Made by a program: the position numbers and the translations under genes
Notes under the pieces: generated by a model
What the model saw: the letters and a program-made list of their open reading frames with translations, nothing else
The model's database searches: none
Told to the model about the DNA's origin: nothing
NCBI GenBank assembly: GCA_963807925.1
Contig: CAWEDP010000002.1
Span: 1,736,001-1,800,000 of the forward strand
Length of the DNA: 64,000 bases
DNA from: CAWEDP01 sp963807925
GTDB lineage: Bacteria; Acidobacteriota; Vicinamibacteria; Vicinamibacterales; CAVVIG01
Reading direction: 5' to 3'
In this document: piece by piece, positions 8,541-16,556 of the stretch
How positions within the stretch are numbered: the first letter of the stretch is position 1
Layout of the letters: each line of letters opens with the position of its first letter

Positions 8541-11153
8541 CTACTGCAACTCAGCCTGGCTCGCTTGCATGGCGACGCCTGGACTGGTGCGCGTGGCATA
8601 GTAGATCTGCGAGCCGCCACCCTCAACGCTGTTGTCGATGATGATGCCGCCCGTGCCGCCGGTCGCGCTCAGTCCCGCCGTCGCCGCCATCCCCAAATAC
8701 CAGCCAAGTTGAACGCGAAATGTCGCCGTCAGGTTCTGCCCGGAGGACCTCTGAACTTCCACGTCGATTGTATCGCCAGCCGCGTACGTCACCGAGTGCG
8801 TAGTGTCGCTGCACGTGGTGGAACCGTTTCCGGAAACCTGACAACTGATGGCCTGGAGAGCCCCGTTCTTGCGCAGTGTGTAGGTAAACGTGGGATTACC
8901 ATTGGTTCCAGCGCTCTGCGTGATCGTCATTCCGCTGTACGCTCCAGCTTGCGCCGCCGTCACAGTTGTTTCCGCACCAGTCGTGTTGAGAACCTGGGAC
9001 GTCGAAACCGAGATGAATCGAGGATTGTTGTCGTTGATGGTCGACGACTGACTCGTCGTGTCGAACGTGGTTGGAGGCAACTGGTACAGGTACACGCATC
9101 CGCTCGCGGGCGTAACACACCCGCCGCCTCCGATAGCACTGCCGGCATTCGTCACCCCTACGAACAGCGACTGCGTCGTGCCGTCGTCGAACACAGTGAC
9201 CGGCGAACAACCATCAGAGGTGGAATTGTTGACGAGAAGTGGTCCCTGCGTTCTCCCTGCGAAGCTGTTGCCCGCGATCGCAATCTTCCACAGCGTTGGC
9301 CGTTGCGCAGTTCCCGAAGCGCTTCCGCACACGTAAAGAGACCCGCTTGGGTTCGCGGGATCCGCCGACGAGTAATACGCGTCATCTAAAGACCCTGAGC
9401 TGAGCGCTCTGTCAAGAGTACTCGCGCTGCTGCTCAGGCCAACGATAACCTTCGTTCCAAGGCCTGTAAGCGTTGTCGCAGTTGAAAACTGATAGACGGC
9501 ATTGCAGACTCCGCTACAACTGTTTCCAAGGCTGTCAGTCGCACCGTTGTCGGCGCCGACGAACGCATACACGCGCTGCGCGGTCGGATCGACCAGCGGC
9601 GCGTCTCTGACGCCGTTCACAGTGGTGCTGCCGTTCCCAATCGCACCGCTGTTTGCCACGGCGCCAGTCGAGGCATTGACGGAGTGGAGTCTATTGCCGT
9701 TGCTGCCGCTGGTGCCGTTGCTGCCGACGAAAATCTGGCCGCTCAGGAAATCGTAGATTGGCGAGGACAGCACATTCGAGGAGCTCACGGTGACCGGCCA
9801 CGGACTCGTCGTCACCTCGGTCGGCGTTCCTCCGAACACGCCGGTGAACTTGTGGACCCTGCCGACATCGTCACCGACATACACGACGTCGGCCGAGTAG
9901 TCCACGAACGGAGCCGAGTTGGTGTCGTTGGGATTACCGTTGAAGGCGATCGCGGTCATGCACGGGGCCGTGCAAGAACGGTAGTTGGCTGCCGTCACGC
10001 TGGCCGGAGTCGTCGGAGCGCCAATCGTTCCGACCGACACGGTGCTGCTCCACTTGAGCAGAACCAGGCTGGCAATGCTGCCGCTGCTGCGCTGGACGAA
10101 CGCCACCTGCTGCCCGCCGTCGTAGTAGGACAGCACGGGCGAGAGATCCGCAACGGCACCCGTTCCCGTGTTATACGACCAGTAGGTCGCAGGGACCGCT
10201 TGCGTGGAGGTCTGACAGCCGCCGTTCGGCACGTTGTCCGCATACAGTTGATTCACAGCAAAGATCGTCGGCTGGCCTTTGGTCCCGGTCCCTGCGGTGT
10301 CGGTCCCGGTCAGCGTGAAGCTACTCAGCCCCTCGGCTACCAAGATCTGTGCAGTCGTCATGGCATGGGTAATCGAGCTGACGGTGACCACGCCCGACGC
10401 GGACGTTGCGGTGACGCCAACGACGCCACCGTTTCTGGCAATCGCGGCTGCCAGATTAGTGGCCGCTTGGGGCGCCGTGCCGCCAACAGCGAACTTGAGC
10501 CCAGTATTGACAGTAGCGTCAGCAGTCAGCGTAAGCACCTGGTCAATCGCATACACTGTGTTGGTGATTGTGAAAGTTCCACCGGCGGCCGGCACTCCCG
10601 TGAAAGTGCCTTGCCGGGTCCGAAAGGTCCCCGAGCCGTTCGCACCGCCAGTGGAGGTCGTGTACACAACGAAATCGTCGGCGCAGTCCTTACTGGAGGT
10701 CGTGAACGAAAACTTGGCCGGGAACGTCCGGGTGTGGCCTGCTCCGGACACACCGCCCATGACGTTGCTCCAGTCGCCGTGGATCATGTCGCCGGACGGC
10801 GGTGGTTGCTCCTTCTTCTTCTCGTTCACCGCGGCTGCACGGAAACCAAGCCGCCCGTCCTGCACGTCGTTTGTGATCCGCTCGCTCCTCGTTCTCTTCC
10901 TGACCTGTAGCAGGTAACGCGGATCCTTCTGAAGAGCGAGCCAGTTGAACCACTTCTCCTGCGAGATGCGCTGGTCGAGCATCTGCACGTAGGTGCCGGG
11001 ATTGGAGAAGACCACGTGTCGATGACTCCAGTCCTCCGGCAGGCCGCGCGGCTGCGGCTCCTGCTGGGCGGAGGTCGTCACGGCAAGCAGCATCGGAGTC
11101 ACCAGGCCCACAAGCGTCGACGCCGGCAATCGTGAGAGTCCGTTCTTTTTCAT
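8541..11153 (-). CDS. Large secreted beta-rich protein (shorter paralogue of the 3.7-7.2 kb gene)
   Basis: This is an 870-aa protein with an N-terminal signal peptide (hydrophobic LVGLVTPMLLAVTTSAQ). It shares with the 1150-aa neighbour the DWSHRHVVFSNP block, the FPAKFSFTTSSKDCADDFVVY block, the propeller-like VDYSADVVYVGDDVGRVHKF block and a C-terminal IYYATRTS...ASQAELQ end. It has only one degenerate Ala/Thr module where the longer paralogue has two or more. Paired Cys are scattered through the propeller region, so it is probably exported and disulfide-bonded. It begins 76 bp after pqqD and ends 25 bp before the radical SAM start, so it belongs to that operon. The family is unrecognised. 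It may be the structural product of the system or a surface partner. Confidence 0.75.
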   Translation of the reverse strand: MKKNGLSRLPASTLVGLVTPMLLAVTTSAQQEPQPRGLPEDWSHRHVVFSNPGTYVQMLDQRISQEKWFNWLALQKDPRYLLQVRKRTRSERITNDVQDGRLGFRAAAVNEKKKEQPPPSGDMIHGDWSNVMGGVSGAGHTRTFPAKFSFTTSSKDCADDFVVYTTSTGGANGSGTFRTRQGTFTGVPAAGGTFTITNTVYAIDQVLTLTADATVNTGLKFAVGGTAPQAATNLAAAIARNGGVVGVTATSASGVVTVSSITHAMTTAQILVAEGLSSFTLTGTDTAGTGTKGQPTIFAVNQLYADNVPNGGCQTSTQAVPATYWSYNTGTGAVADLSPVLSYYDGGQQVAFVQRSSGSIASLVLLKWSSTVSVGTIGAPTTPASVTAANYRSCTAPCMTAIAFNGNPNDTNSAPFVDYSADVVYVGDDVGRVHKFTGVFGGTPTEVTTSPWPVTVSSSNVLSSPIYDFLSGQIFVGSNGTSGSNGNRLHSVNASTGAVANSGAIGNGSTTVNGVRDAPLVDPTAQRVYAFVGADNGATDSLGNSCSGVCNAVYQFSTATTLTGLGTKVIVGLSSSASTLDRALSSGSLDDAYYSSADPANPSGSLYVCGSASGTAQRPTLWKIAIAGNSFAGRTQGPLLVNNSTSDGCSPVTVFDDGTTQSLFVGVTNAGSAIGGGGCVTPASGCVYLYQLPPTTFDTTSQSSTINDNNPRFISVSTSQVLNTTGAETTVTAAQAGAYSGMTITQSAGTNGNPTFTYTLRKNGALQAISCQVSGNGSTTCSDTTHSVTYAAGDTIDVEVQRSSGQNLTATFRVQLGWYLGMAATAGLSATGGTGGIIIDNSVEGGGSQIYYATRTSPGVAMQASQAELQ

Positions 11154-11229
11154 ATCTCGTCTCCGACCTCTTCAAGCTGTTAGTGGTAGCTGATGCCGGA
11201 AGGCTTGCCGCGTTACCTGTTCGCGGACG

Positions 11230-11541
11230 TCAACGCAGTGATCTCGCCGCGCCTTGAAGCGGCGTTGCTGATAGCACCACAATCTCATGGCCGGCCAGGT
11301 CGACGACCAGTTCCTCCGCGTCACGCAAGGCCACCGCTGGATCGACGTCGAACTTCGCGCAGATGTGCCGCTCGACGAGATCCTCGAGCGGCGTCACGCC
11401 ATCCGCCGCCTCCCACAGGATCGCCGCCGTCTCGTTCAGGGCGAACAGCGTCGCGTCCCGCCCCGACATGATCATCAGCTCGCCGCCCACCCTCCGCGCC
11501 GCCACCTTGCGGCTGCGCGCCACATACTGGGTCCCGCTCAT
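11230..11541 (-). CDS. PqqD-family peptide chaperone (RRE domain)
   Basis: This 103-aa protein has a winged-helix PqqD/RiPP-recognition-element fold. The signature is ARSRKVAARRVGGELMIM followed by FALNETAAILWEAADGVTPLEDLVERH and a final helix pair. The family binds leader peptides and presents them to radical SAM or other modifying enzymes. The start ATG overlaps the stop of the upstream HprK-like gene (ATGA), a typical coupling. Its presence with a SPASM radical SAM enzyme and a 66-aa peptide bearing a YxxPxF motif supports a leader-binding role. This assignment is confident; the partner peptide is inferred. Confidence 0.88.
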   Translation of the reverse strand: MSGTQYVARSRKVAARRVGGELMIMSGRDATLFALNETAAILWEAADGVTPLEDLVERHICAKFDVDPAVALRDAEELVVDLAGHEIVVLSATPLQGAARSLR

Positions 11542-12362
11542 TGAATCAACTCCCAGACGCGAGCGTCGGGCAGGAACGTCAGGCGACGCACCGGCACGCG
11601 CTCCACGAACTCACAGGCGAAATGAAACAGACGGTCCACGAGCTCCCGATCTTCCGCGGCGAAGAACAGCACGTTCCGCAGCAGCGCACGCGTCGCCTCG
11701 GGCCGGGGCACGTCGTCGATCCGGTTCTCGGGGCCCTGCCGCAGCAGAAACACCGTCTCGAGCGGCGCCCGGACGTTGGCGCCAGGCGTCCCGAGCTCCC
11801 CGGCGAAGGGCGTTCCGTAGGCGAAGTACCCGTCGCCTTCCGCGCGCACGTAGGACATCTCGTCGGTGAGGAGCGTCGCGTCCCCGGGCGCCAGCCGCGT
11901 GATGGTGGTCTTGCCGGCACCCGACACGCCCGAGAAGAGGAAGGCGCAGCCGTTGCGCACGACGCTGCCGGCATGCAGCAGGAACCCGCCCTCCTCCGCA
12001 AGGATGAGCGAGTGCACGATTCGGAGCACGCTGTCGATCGAATAGGGGTTCGCCGACTGGCGGATGACACCGTAGCGCGTCAGCGGGTTCCACAGCGCCT
12101 GGAAGTCCCCCCGCTGCAGCTTCCACAGCCCCCAGTCGCGCCACACGCGCAGGTCGGCATCGGCCGAGACGGTCGCCCCCGACGGCACCAGGTCGATGTC
12201 GAACTCGTAGGCCGTCGAGCCCGACTCGCCGACGAAGCCCGCATACCGCGCCTCGAGCAGTCGGGCGAACGCTTCCGAGGTGCGCAACCGCACCGTCACG
12301 CCGCCAATCGTCACAGCCGTCACCGCACGGTCCGTCCCGAAGGTGGCCGTCAGCGTCTTCAC
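11538..12362 (-). CDS. HPr-kinase/phosphorylase-like P-loop protein
   Basis: This 274-aa protein has a clear Walker A loop (FSGVSGAGKTTI, about residue 140) preceded by LLHAGSVVRNG, the arrangement of HprK C-terminal domains found in RiPP loci. A following DEMSYVRAEG block may supply metal and catalytic residues. The N-terminal ~130 residues are not the HprK N-terminal domain. In paeninodin-type lasso loci, homologues phosphorylate the precursor; here the substrate is unknown. The GTG start at 12362 overlaps the S26 peptidase stop (GTGA) and its stop overlaps pqqD (ATGA), so all three are coupled. The frame is open further upstream but would run through the S26 gene. Confidence 0.8.
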   Translation of the reverse strand: MKTLTATFGTDRAVTAVTIGGVTVRLRTSEAFARLLEARYAGFVGESGSTAYEFDIDLVPSGATVSADADLRVWRDWGLWKLQRGDFQALWNPLTRYGVIRQSANPYSIDSVLRIVHSLILAEEGGFLLHAGSVVRNGCAFLFSGVSGAGKTTITRLAPGDATLLTDEMSYVRAEGDGYFAYGTPFAGELGTPGANVRAPLETVFLLRQGPENRIDDVPRPEATRALLRNVLFFAAEDRELVDRLFHFACEFVERVPVRRLTFLPDARVWELIQ

Positions 12363-12826
12363 GCGAACCTCAGCCGCTGATGAACGGCGTAGACCAACTG
12401 AAACATCTTGCTGGCCCGCGAAGAGCGTCTGACGAGACCGGCGACGATGCGCGACATCGGCCGGGTGGATGGGGACAGCGCCGCGCGCGTTCCAGCGCGC
12501 CATGCGGAGACGACGACACCCATCAACGAGCCGGCATCCACGGGCGGATCCGGATACGGCAGACCGTCGCCGCGAGTCACGAGATGGTCGGCGGCCGCTG
12601 CAACCACACGGTGGGCGAACAGCCGGTGGCCGCGCGTGAACAGCACGATGTCTCCGCATCTCACCCGATCGATGGCCGCATCGCGAACCGTGAGCTCGTC
12701 GCCCGGCCAGAGAGCCGGCAGCATGCTGGACCCGGTCACACGGATCCTGGCTTCGCCACATCGCGCGAGCACGTCGGCGAGCAACTCGACCTTCGCGGAG
12801 TCCACCGCGGGATTCCTAGCGGGCAC
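12359..12826 (-). CDS. S24/S26-family (signal-peptidase-I-like) protease
   Basis: This 155-aa protein has the nucleophile motif GSSMLPALWPGDEL (Ser at about residue 33) and GDIVLFTRGHRLFAHRVV. A His occupies the general-base position, as in SipW/ER-type signal peptidases, rather than the Lys of LepB. No strong N-terminal membrane anchor is visible, and the C-terminal ~30 residues (RIVAGLVRRSSRASKMFQLVYA) could form an amphipathic helix. Such short S24/S26 proteins are recurrent partners of HprK and PqqD genes and are candidates for leader-peptide cleavage. It sits directly between the candidate precursor (12 bp upstream) and the HprK-like gene. Confidence 0.8.
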   Translation of the reverse strand: MPARNPAVDSAKVELLADVLARCGEARIRVTGSSMLPALWPGDELTVRDAAIDRVRCGDIVLFTRGHRLFAHRVVAAAADHLVTRGDGLPYPDPPVDAGSLMGVVVSAWRAGTRAALSPSTRPMSRIVAGLVRRSSRASKMFQLVYAVHQRLRFA

Positions 12827-12838
12827 ACACCACCCGGC

Positions 12839-13039
12839 TCACGACGTCTTCAACAGACTTCGGCACTGTGCCTGCGTCCCGCTGATCTTTCCGCAGGCGA
12901 GCGCCATCGTCTCGAAGACGGCCTCATGGCGGAAGGATGGCTTCTGATAAGGCAGCTTCCCCGCGCTCGAAACGCCAGATGTGGGATCCGACGGCGCCGC
13001 ATCGGCTTGCGTTCGATCCACGTCCATTTCTTCGTTCAT
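12839..13039 (-). CDS. Candidate RiPP precursor peptide, 66 aa with two Cys
   Basis: A small gene with ATG at 13039 and GAGG 8 nt upstream. The N-terminal ~27 residues are acidic and low-complexity (MNEEMDVDRTQADAAPSD). Then comes KLPYQKPSF, matching the YxxPxL/F leader motif bound by PqqD/RRE proteins, followed by VFETMALACGKISGTQAQC and RSLLKTS. Cys lie at residues 49 and 59. There is no signal peptide. It is the first gene before S26, HprK, PqqD and radical SAM, all in the same direction. The frame is open upstream to 13276, but that portion has no peptide character. I infer the C-terminal ~25 residues to be the modified core; the modification type is unknown. Confidence 0.7.
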   Translation of the reverse strand: MNEEMDVDRTQADAAPSDPTSGVSSAGKLPYQKPSFRHEAVFETMALACGKISGTQAQCRSLLKTS

Positions 13040-13102
13040 GAAAACCTCGCCTCGCCCTCGTTCGCACCGGAACTCGATGGTGCTCTTGCTGCCTTGAAGG
13101 TC

Positions 13103-13108
13103 ATTATA
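13103..13108 (-). promoter_or_regulatory. Candidate -10 box for the precursor/S26/HprK/PqqD operon
   Basis: A perfect TATAAT on the minus strand lies 64 bp before the precursor ATG, in a locally AT-rich patch of an otherwise GC-rich gap. A poor -35 match (GCGACA) lies about 19 bp further upstream. The same 164-bp gap must also hold the promoter of the divergent nucleotidyltransferase-like gene. Confidence 0.4.
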
Positions 13109-13203
13109 AGAAGAACGATCACCGCGGTGTCGCGAGCTCGCACATACTGTGTATCGCTCCCGATACGCTTGTACGGCTTCTCGCCTCACGAAATGTGCGC
13201 TCC

Positions 13204-14355
13204 ATGACGATGGGATCCCTGGACTTGCTCTTCGCCGCGGCTCGGGCATCGTCTGGAGGTCCGACGATCGACACAAAGGATCTCGATCCAGACTGGGAGG
13301 TCGTTCTGGCGGCCGCGGAGTTCCACGGCCTTGCTCCGCTCCTCCACTTGTTAGTGGCGTCTAACCCTTCGCTAACTCCGGGCAGAGACGTCGCGGCATC
13401 TCTTCATGACGGCTATATCGAGTCGTCCAAGCGCGCGCTGTTTCTGACCGCGCGGTTGTGCACGCTTCTTGACGCCTTTGATCACGCTGGCATCCAGGTT
13501 ATCCCGCTCAAAGGCCCGCCGCTGGCGGAGCTATTGTACGGGGACTCCGCGCTGCGCCCCTCGTTCGATCTCGATCTGCTGGTGCATCGCGCGGACGTGC
13601 CCAAGGGGCTTCAGGTTCTCGAGGAGCAGGGCTACGCGCTGCCCGCCCGCCTGGCGCACCTGCCCCACCCGCGACTTCTCCGGCTGGAGAGCGAGGCGCT
13701 TCTTCGCCAGGACCGGGGAGCGGCCGTGGAACTGCACTGGGCCGTCGCGCCGCCCGATTTTCCCTTCGCGTTCGATGCGGAGGTGCTGTGGCGGGGGCGT
13801 CGGCCACTCGAGTTCGCCGGCCGGACCATCGCCGGGCTTTCGCCGGAGTGTCTGTTGCTGTACCTCTGCGTACACGGAACGAAGCATCGCTGGTCGCGGC
13901 TAAGGTGGCTCGCGGATCTCAGTCGGCTGGCGGCTCGCGGGCCCGACTGGAATGCGTCGCTGCCGCTGGCCGACGCCGCCAGGTGCCGTCGTCCGCTCCT
14001 TCTGGGGCTGCTCGTCGCCGCCGATGTCCTCGGCACGCGGGTGCCTTCCGACCTGCTCGTCCTCGCGCGCTCGGATCCCGCTGTCACCTCCGCCGCCGGC
14101 GATGTGCGTGCCCGGCTGCGGCGCCTGCCGCCGTCCGAGCCGACGAGCGTGGAGCTGACGGCGTTCAACGCGAGGCTCGCCGAGCGCCTGCGCGACAAGG
14201 TACGGCACTGGGCCGCCATGGTGCTCACGCCGAAGGACGAGGATCTGGATCGGGGGAGTCTGCCCGACGCACTGTTCTGGATCCATCGGGCCTCGCGGGT
14301 CCAGCGACTCGTTGCGAAATACGGTTCACGGCTGATTGGACGTCCTGGCCGCTGA
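13204..14355 (+). CDS. Nucleotidyltransferase-fold protein (PF14907-like)
   Basis: This 383-aa protein's central block reads GIQVIPLKGPPLAELLYGD...SFDLDLLVHRAD (about residues 95-130). It contains the Gly-rich turn and the D-x-D pair of the DNA polymerase beta-like nucleotidyltransferase fold in the PF14907 family. Those proteins recur in lasso-peptide and polysaccharide loci, with no proven substrate. A later ELHWAVAPP and LYLCVHGTKHRW are also family-typical. It is transcribed away from the precursor operon and shares its upstream gap. A second copy is at 58203-59342 in the lasso cluster. The ATG at 13204 is chosen over a GTG three codons upstream. Its 3' end overlaps the convergent glycosyltransferase by 131 bp. 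Confidence 0.75.
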   Translation: MTMGSLDLLFAAARASSGGPTIDTKDLDPDWEVVLAAAEFHGLAPLLHLLVASNPSLTPGRDVAASLHDGYIESSKRALFLTARLCTLLDAFDHAGIQVIPLKGPPLAELLYGDSALRPSFDLDLLVHRADVPKGLQVLEEQGYALPARLAHLPHPRLLRLESEALLRQDRGAAVELHWAVAPPDFPFAFDAEVLWRGRRPLEFAGRTIAGLSPECLLLYLCVHGTKHRWSRLRWLADLSRLAARGPDWNASLPLADAARCRRPLLLGLLVAADVLGTRVPSDLLVLARSDPAVTSAAGDVRARLRRLPPSEPTSVELTAFNARLAERLRDKVRHWAAMVLTPKDEDLDRGSLPDALFWIHRASRVQRLVAKYGSRLIGRPGR

Positions 14356-15157
14356 CGCCCGCCACGCGTCGCGCCGGTTTGGGCCGACGGCCCTGGAGCT
14401 TCGCCTCGACGAGCCGCAGCGAGAGCATCAACTCCGCGAGGGTCCGCTGGCAGACATAGAACCACCCGTGCCAGCCATCGAGGATCAACCCTTTCCAGAG
14501 GAGCGTGTAGATGAACACCACCACGGGAGCGACGACGACGTGCCGGCGCAAGCGATCCTGGGCGCCGAGTGTCGCAGCAGAACAATTGAGCAGCTTCTCC
14601 ACCTCCAGCCGGGCATAGCGATCCTGTCCGGCAATCCATTGTGAGATGGCTTTGCGATCGTCATGGAGAATCACACCTCTCAGCCACCCGACTTTCCCTG
14701 GGACCTGAAGGGTTTGCGTATGGCCATCCTGGACGAAGTGACAGCGATCTCGGCGGAACAGCACCGCGCGCGGTGGATACAACGAACCACGCAGCGTGAC
14801 GCCGCCGACACAGTAGCGGAAACGACAGAAATACGCGTCGATGCCGGCGGCCGGCTTCCACTGGCTCAGCTCCGAGACGAGCTCCGAGCTGAGCACGTAG
14901 TCCGCGTCCAGGGCAAGCACCCACTCGGTCGAGCACTCTGCCACGCCCGCCGTCCACTGCGCCGCGTGGGTGTCGAACCTGCGCTGAACGACGCGGACGG
15001 ATCGCACCTGCTTCGCGATCGAGACGGTCTCGTCGGCACTGAAGCTGTCGAGGACCACCACTTCGTCCGCCCAGTCCAGGCGCTCGAGGACGCGCGCGAT
15101 GTTCGGCGCCTCGTTCAACGTCAGGATCAGCGGCGTCACCCCCGGACCGGAGATCAT
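14225..15157 (-). CDS. GT2 glycosyltransferase (WaaE/KdtX-like)
   Basis: This is a 310-aa protein. The N-terminal GT-A signature PLILTLNEAPNIARVLERLDWADEVVVLDSFS and the ALDADYVLS block (DxD-type metal site near residue 86) mark an inverting GT2 enzyme of the WaaE-like subgroup. C-terminal helices contain VVVFIYTLLWKGLILDGWHG, typical of that subgroup. Its final ~40 residues (Pro/Arg-rich) are read through DNA that also codes for the end of the convergent nucleotidyltransferase. A single-base shift would end this protein near 14334 and shorten the overlap, so the C-terminus is uncertain. It is the leftmost gene of the polysaccharide locus. Confidence 0.8.
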   Translation of the reverse strand: MISGPGVTPLILTLNEAPNIARVLERLDWADEVVVLDSFSADETVSIAKQVRSVRVVQRRFDTHAAQWTAGVAECSTEWVLALDADYVLSSELVSELSQWKPAAGIDAYFCRFRYCVGGVTLRGSLYPPRAVLFRRDRCHFVQDGHTQTLQVPGKVGWLRGVILHDDRKAISQWIAGQDRYARLEVEKLLNCSAATLGAQDRLRRHVVVAPVVVFIYTLLWKGLILDGWHGWFYVCQRTLAELMLSLRLVEAKLQGRRPKPARRVAGVSGQDVQSAVNRISQRVAGPARPDGSRTVRRADSPDPDPRPSA

Positions 15158-15183
15158 GGCAGGAGCCTCGCGGTCAACGACGC

Positions 15184-16536
15184 CTACCCATTCGCACCCG
15201 CGGCGAACCCATAGCGTGGCTGCGTTCTGTCATCGACAATCCAACGCCGCTTGCCGGCGCGGGTCGCCTGAAGATCCTCCACGAACCTGAAACGGGCATT
15301 CCCGAGCGCGGGATGGACGCGAGCCAGGCGGCCGCGCAAGCGACGCTCGAGATCGCCATCGGAGGCAGTCGGCGCCACCAGTCGAATCTCGATTCCGTCG
15401 TCCTGCAACACCATCTGGATGCTCAGAACCGACGGCTCGGGCTGGATGCAGTGATAGACCGAGCGGCTGTTGATCGACTCGCCGTCTCCCAGCGCCACGA
15501 CGTCCTGAACGCGGCCCACCACCTCGTCGAATTCGACGACATGACCATGTTCCAGCCGCCGCGGCGCACGAAGCGCATCTCCTGTCTGATAGCGGATGAG
15601 CGGCACGTAGCGAGGGTAAAGCGTGGTCATCACCGCCGCATCGATGTGACTGCGGTCCGAGGAAGGCTCGCACTCGACGATGTTCAGGTCGGAATAAACT
15701 TCGAAAGGCCCGTCGTGCACCTTGAACGCCACCTGGCCGAATTCCGCTCCTCCGTACTCCTCCACGAGCGGGCAGCCGAACGAATCTTCGAGGAGCGCTC
15801 GCGTGTCCGGGCGCGGCAGCATCTCCGAGGTGGCGAGGACGAAGCGAAGACCGAGTGCGCGGAACCTGTCACGGAACTGCGTCGTGTAGCGCGCAAACTG
15901 ATCGAGGGCCACGGCGTAGCCGATCAACCCCAGCGGACGAAACCGCAGCAGCTGGTTCGCATAGGCGATGCAGGAGGCCCGACTGAGCTGGTAAGCGTCC
16001 ACCCGCTGGTACCCGAGGAACGCATCGGCGATCCTGCGCCGGGCGTGATTGATGCTCGATCGCCATCCGGTTCCGACTAGATTGGCGTGACCCCAGATCA
16101 GGAACAGCCGAGACGCCGGCGTGTAACCGAACTGCTGCCATGCCGCGAGCTTCACGATTCGGAGGTAATCGCGCTCGGCGTTGGTCACGCCGATGCGGAG
16201 CGGCGTTCCGGTTGAACCGGATGTCCTCACGAACTGATGCGGCGGACCGGACCGACGAATGAAGTCTGCCGGGCGAGTCTGGATGTGCTCTCGGGTCAGG
16301 ACGGGCAGCGCCCGAAAGTCCTCCCAGGACCGGATCCGGGCGGGCGCCGACCCCGAGGCGGCGAGCGATGCATAGTGCGGAATGTCCTGCACGGCGTCAG
16401 CCCAGACGGCTCCTACCAGGTCGAGCTGTCGCCGCGACCACTCCCGGCTGCCGCCCGGAACAGCGTCTCGCCGCCGCTCCGCCGCGGCACGAAACTCACG
16501 ACGCAGTTTGGGACTGAGGAAGAGCCTTGGATGCAC
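15184..16536 (-). CDS. CapK/PaaK-like adenylate-forming enzyme
   Basis: About 450 aa. The ATP-binding signature FVRTSGSTGTPLRIGVT and the later EEYGGAEFGQVAFK and PLIRYQTGDAL blocks place it in the phenylacetate-CoA-ligase-like CapK group, common in capsule and exopolysaccharide loci. It probably activates a carboxylic acid for attachment to the glycan or a precursor; the acid is unknown. I prefer the GTG at 16536, 20 bp after the preceding stop. A GTG at 16614 would overlap that gene by 58 bp and adds an Arg-rich lead. The gene is full length and shows no frame problem. Confidence 0.75.
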   Translation of the reverse strand: MHPRLFLSPKLRREFRAAAERRRDAVPGGSREWSRRQLDLVGAVWADAVQDIPHYASLAASGSAPARIRSWEDFRALPVLTREHIQTRPADFIRRSGPPHQFVRTSGSTGTPLRIGVTNAERDYLRIVKLAAWQQFGYTPASRLFLIWGHANLVGTGWRSSINHARRRIADAFLGYQRVDAYQLSRASCIAYANQLLRFRPLGLIGYAVALDQFARYTTQFRDRFRALGLRFVLATSEMLPRPDTRALLEDSFGCPLVEEYGGAEFGQVAFKVHDGPFEVYSDLNIVECEPSSDRSHIDAAVMTTLYPRYVPLIRYQTGDALRAPRRLEHGHVVEFDEVVGRVQDVVALGDGESINSRSVYHCIQPEPSVLSIQMVLQDDGIEIRLVAPTASDGDLERRLRGRLARVHPALGNARFRFVEDLQATRAGKRRWIVDDRTQPRYGFAAGANG

Positions 16537-16556
16537 GTTTGTCGCGCCGATACGAC

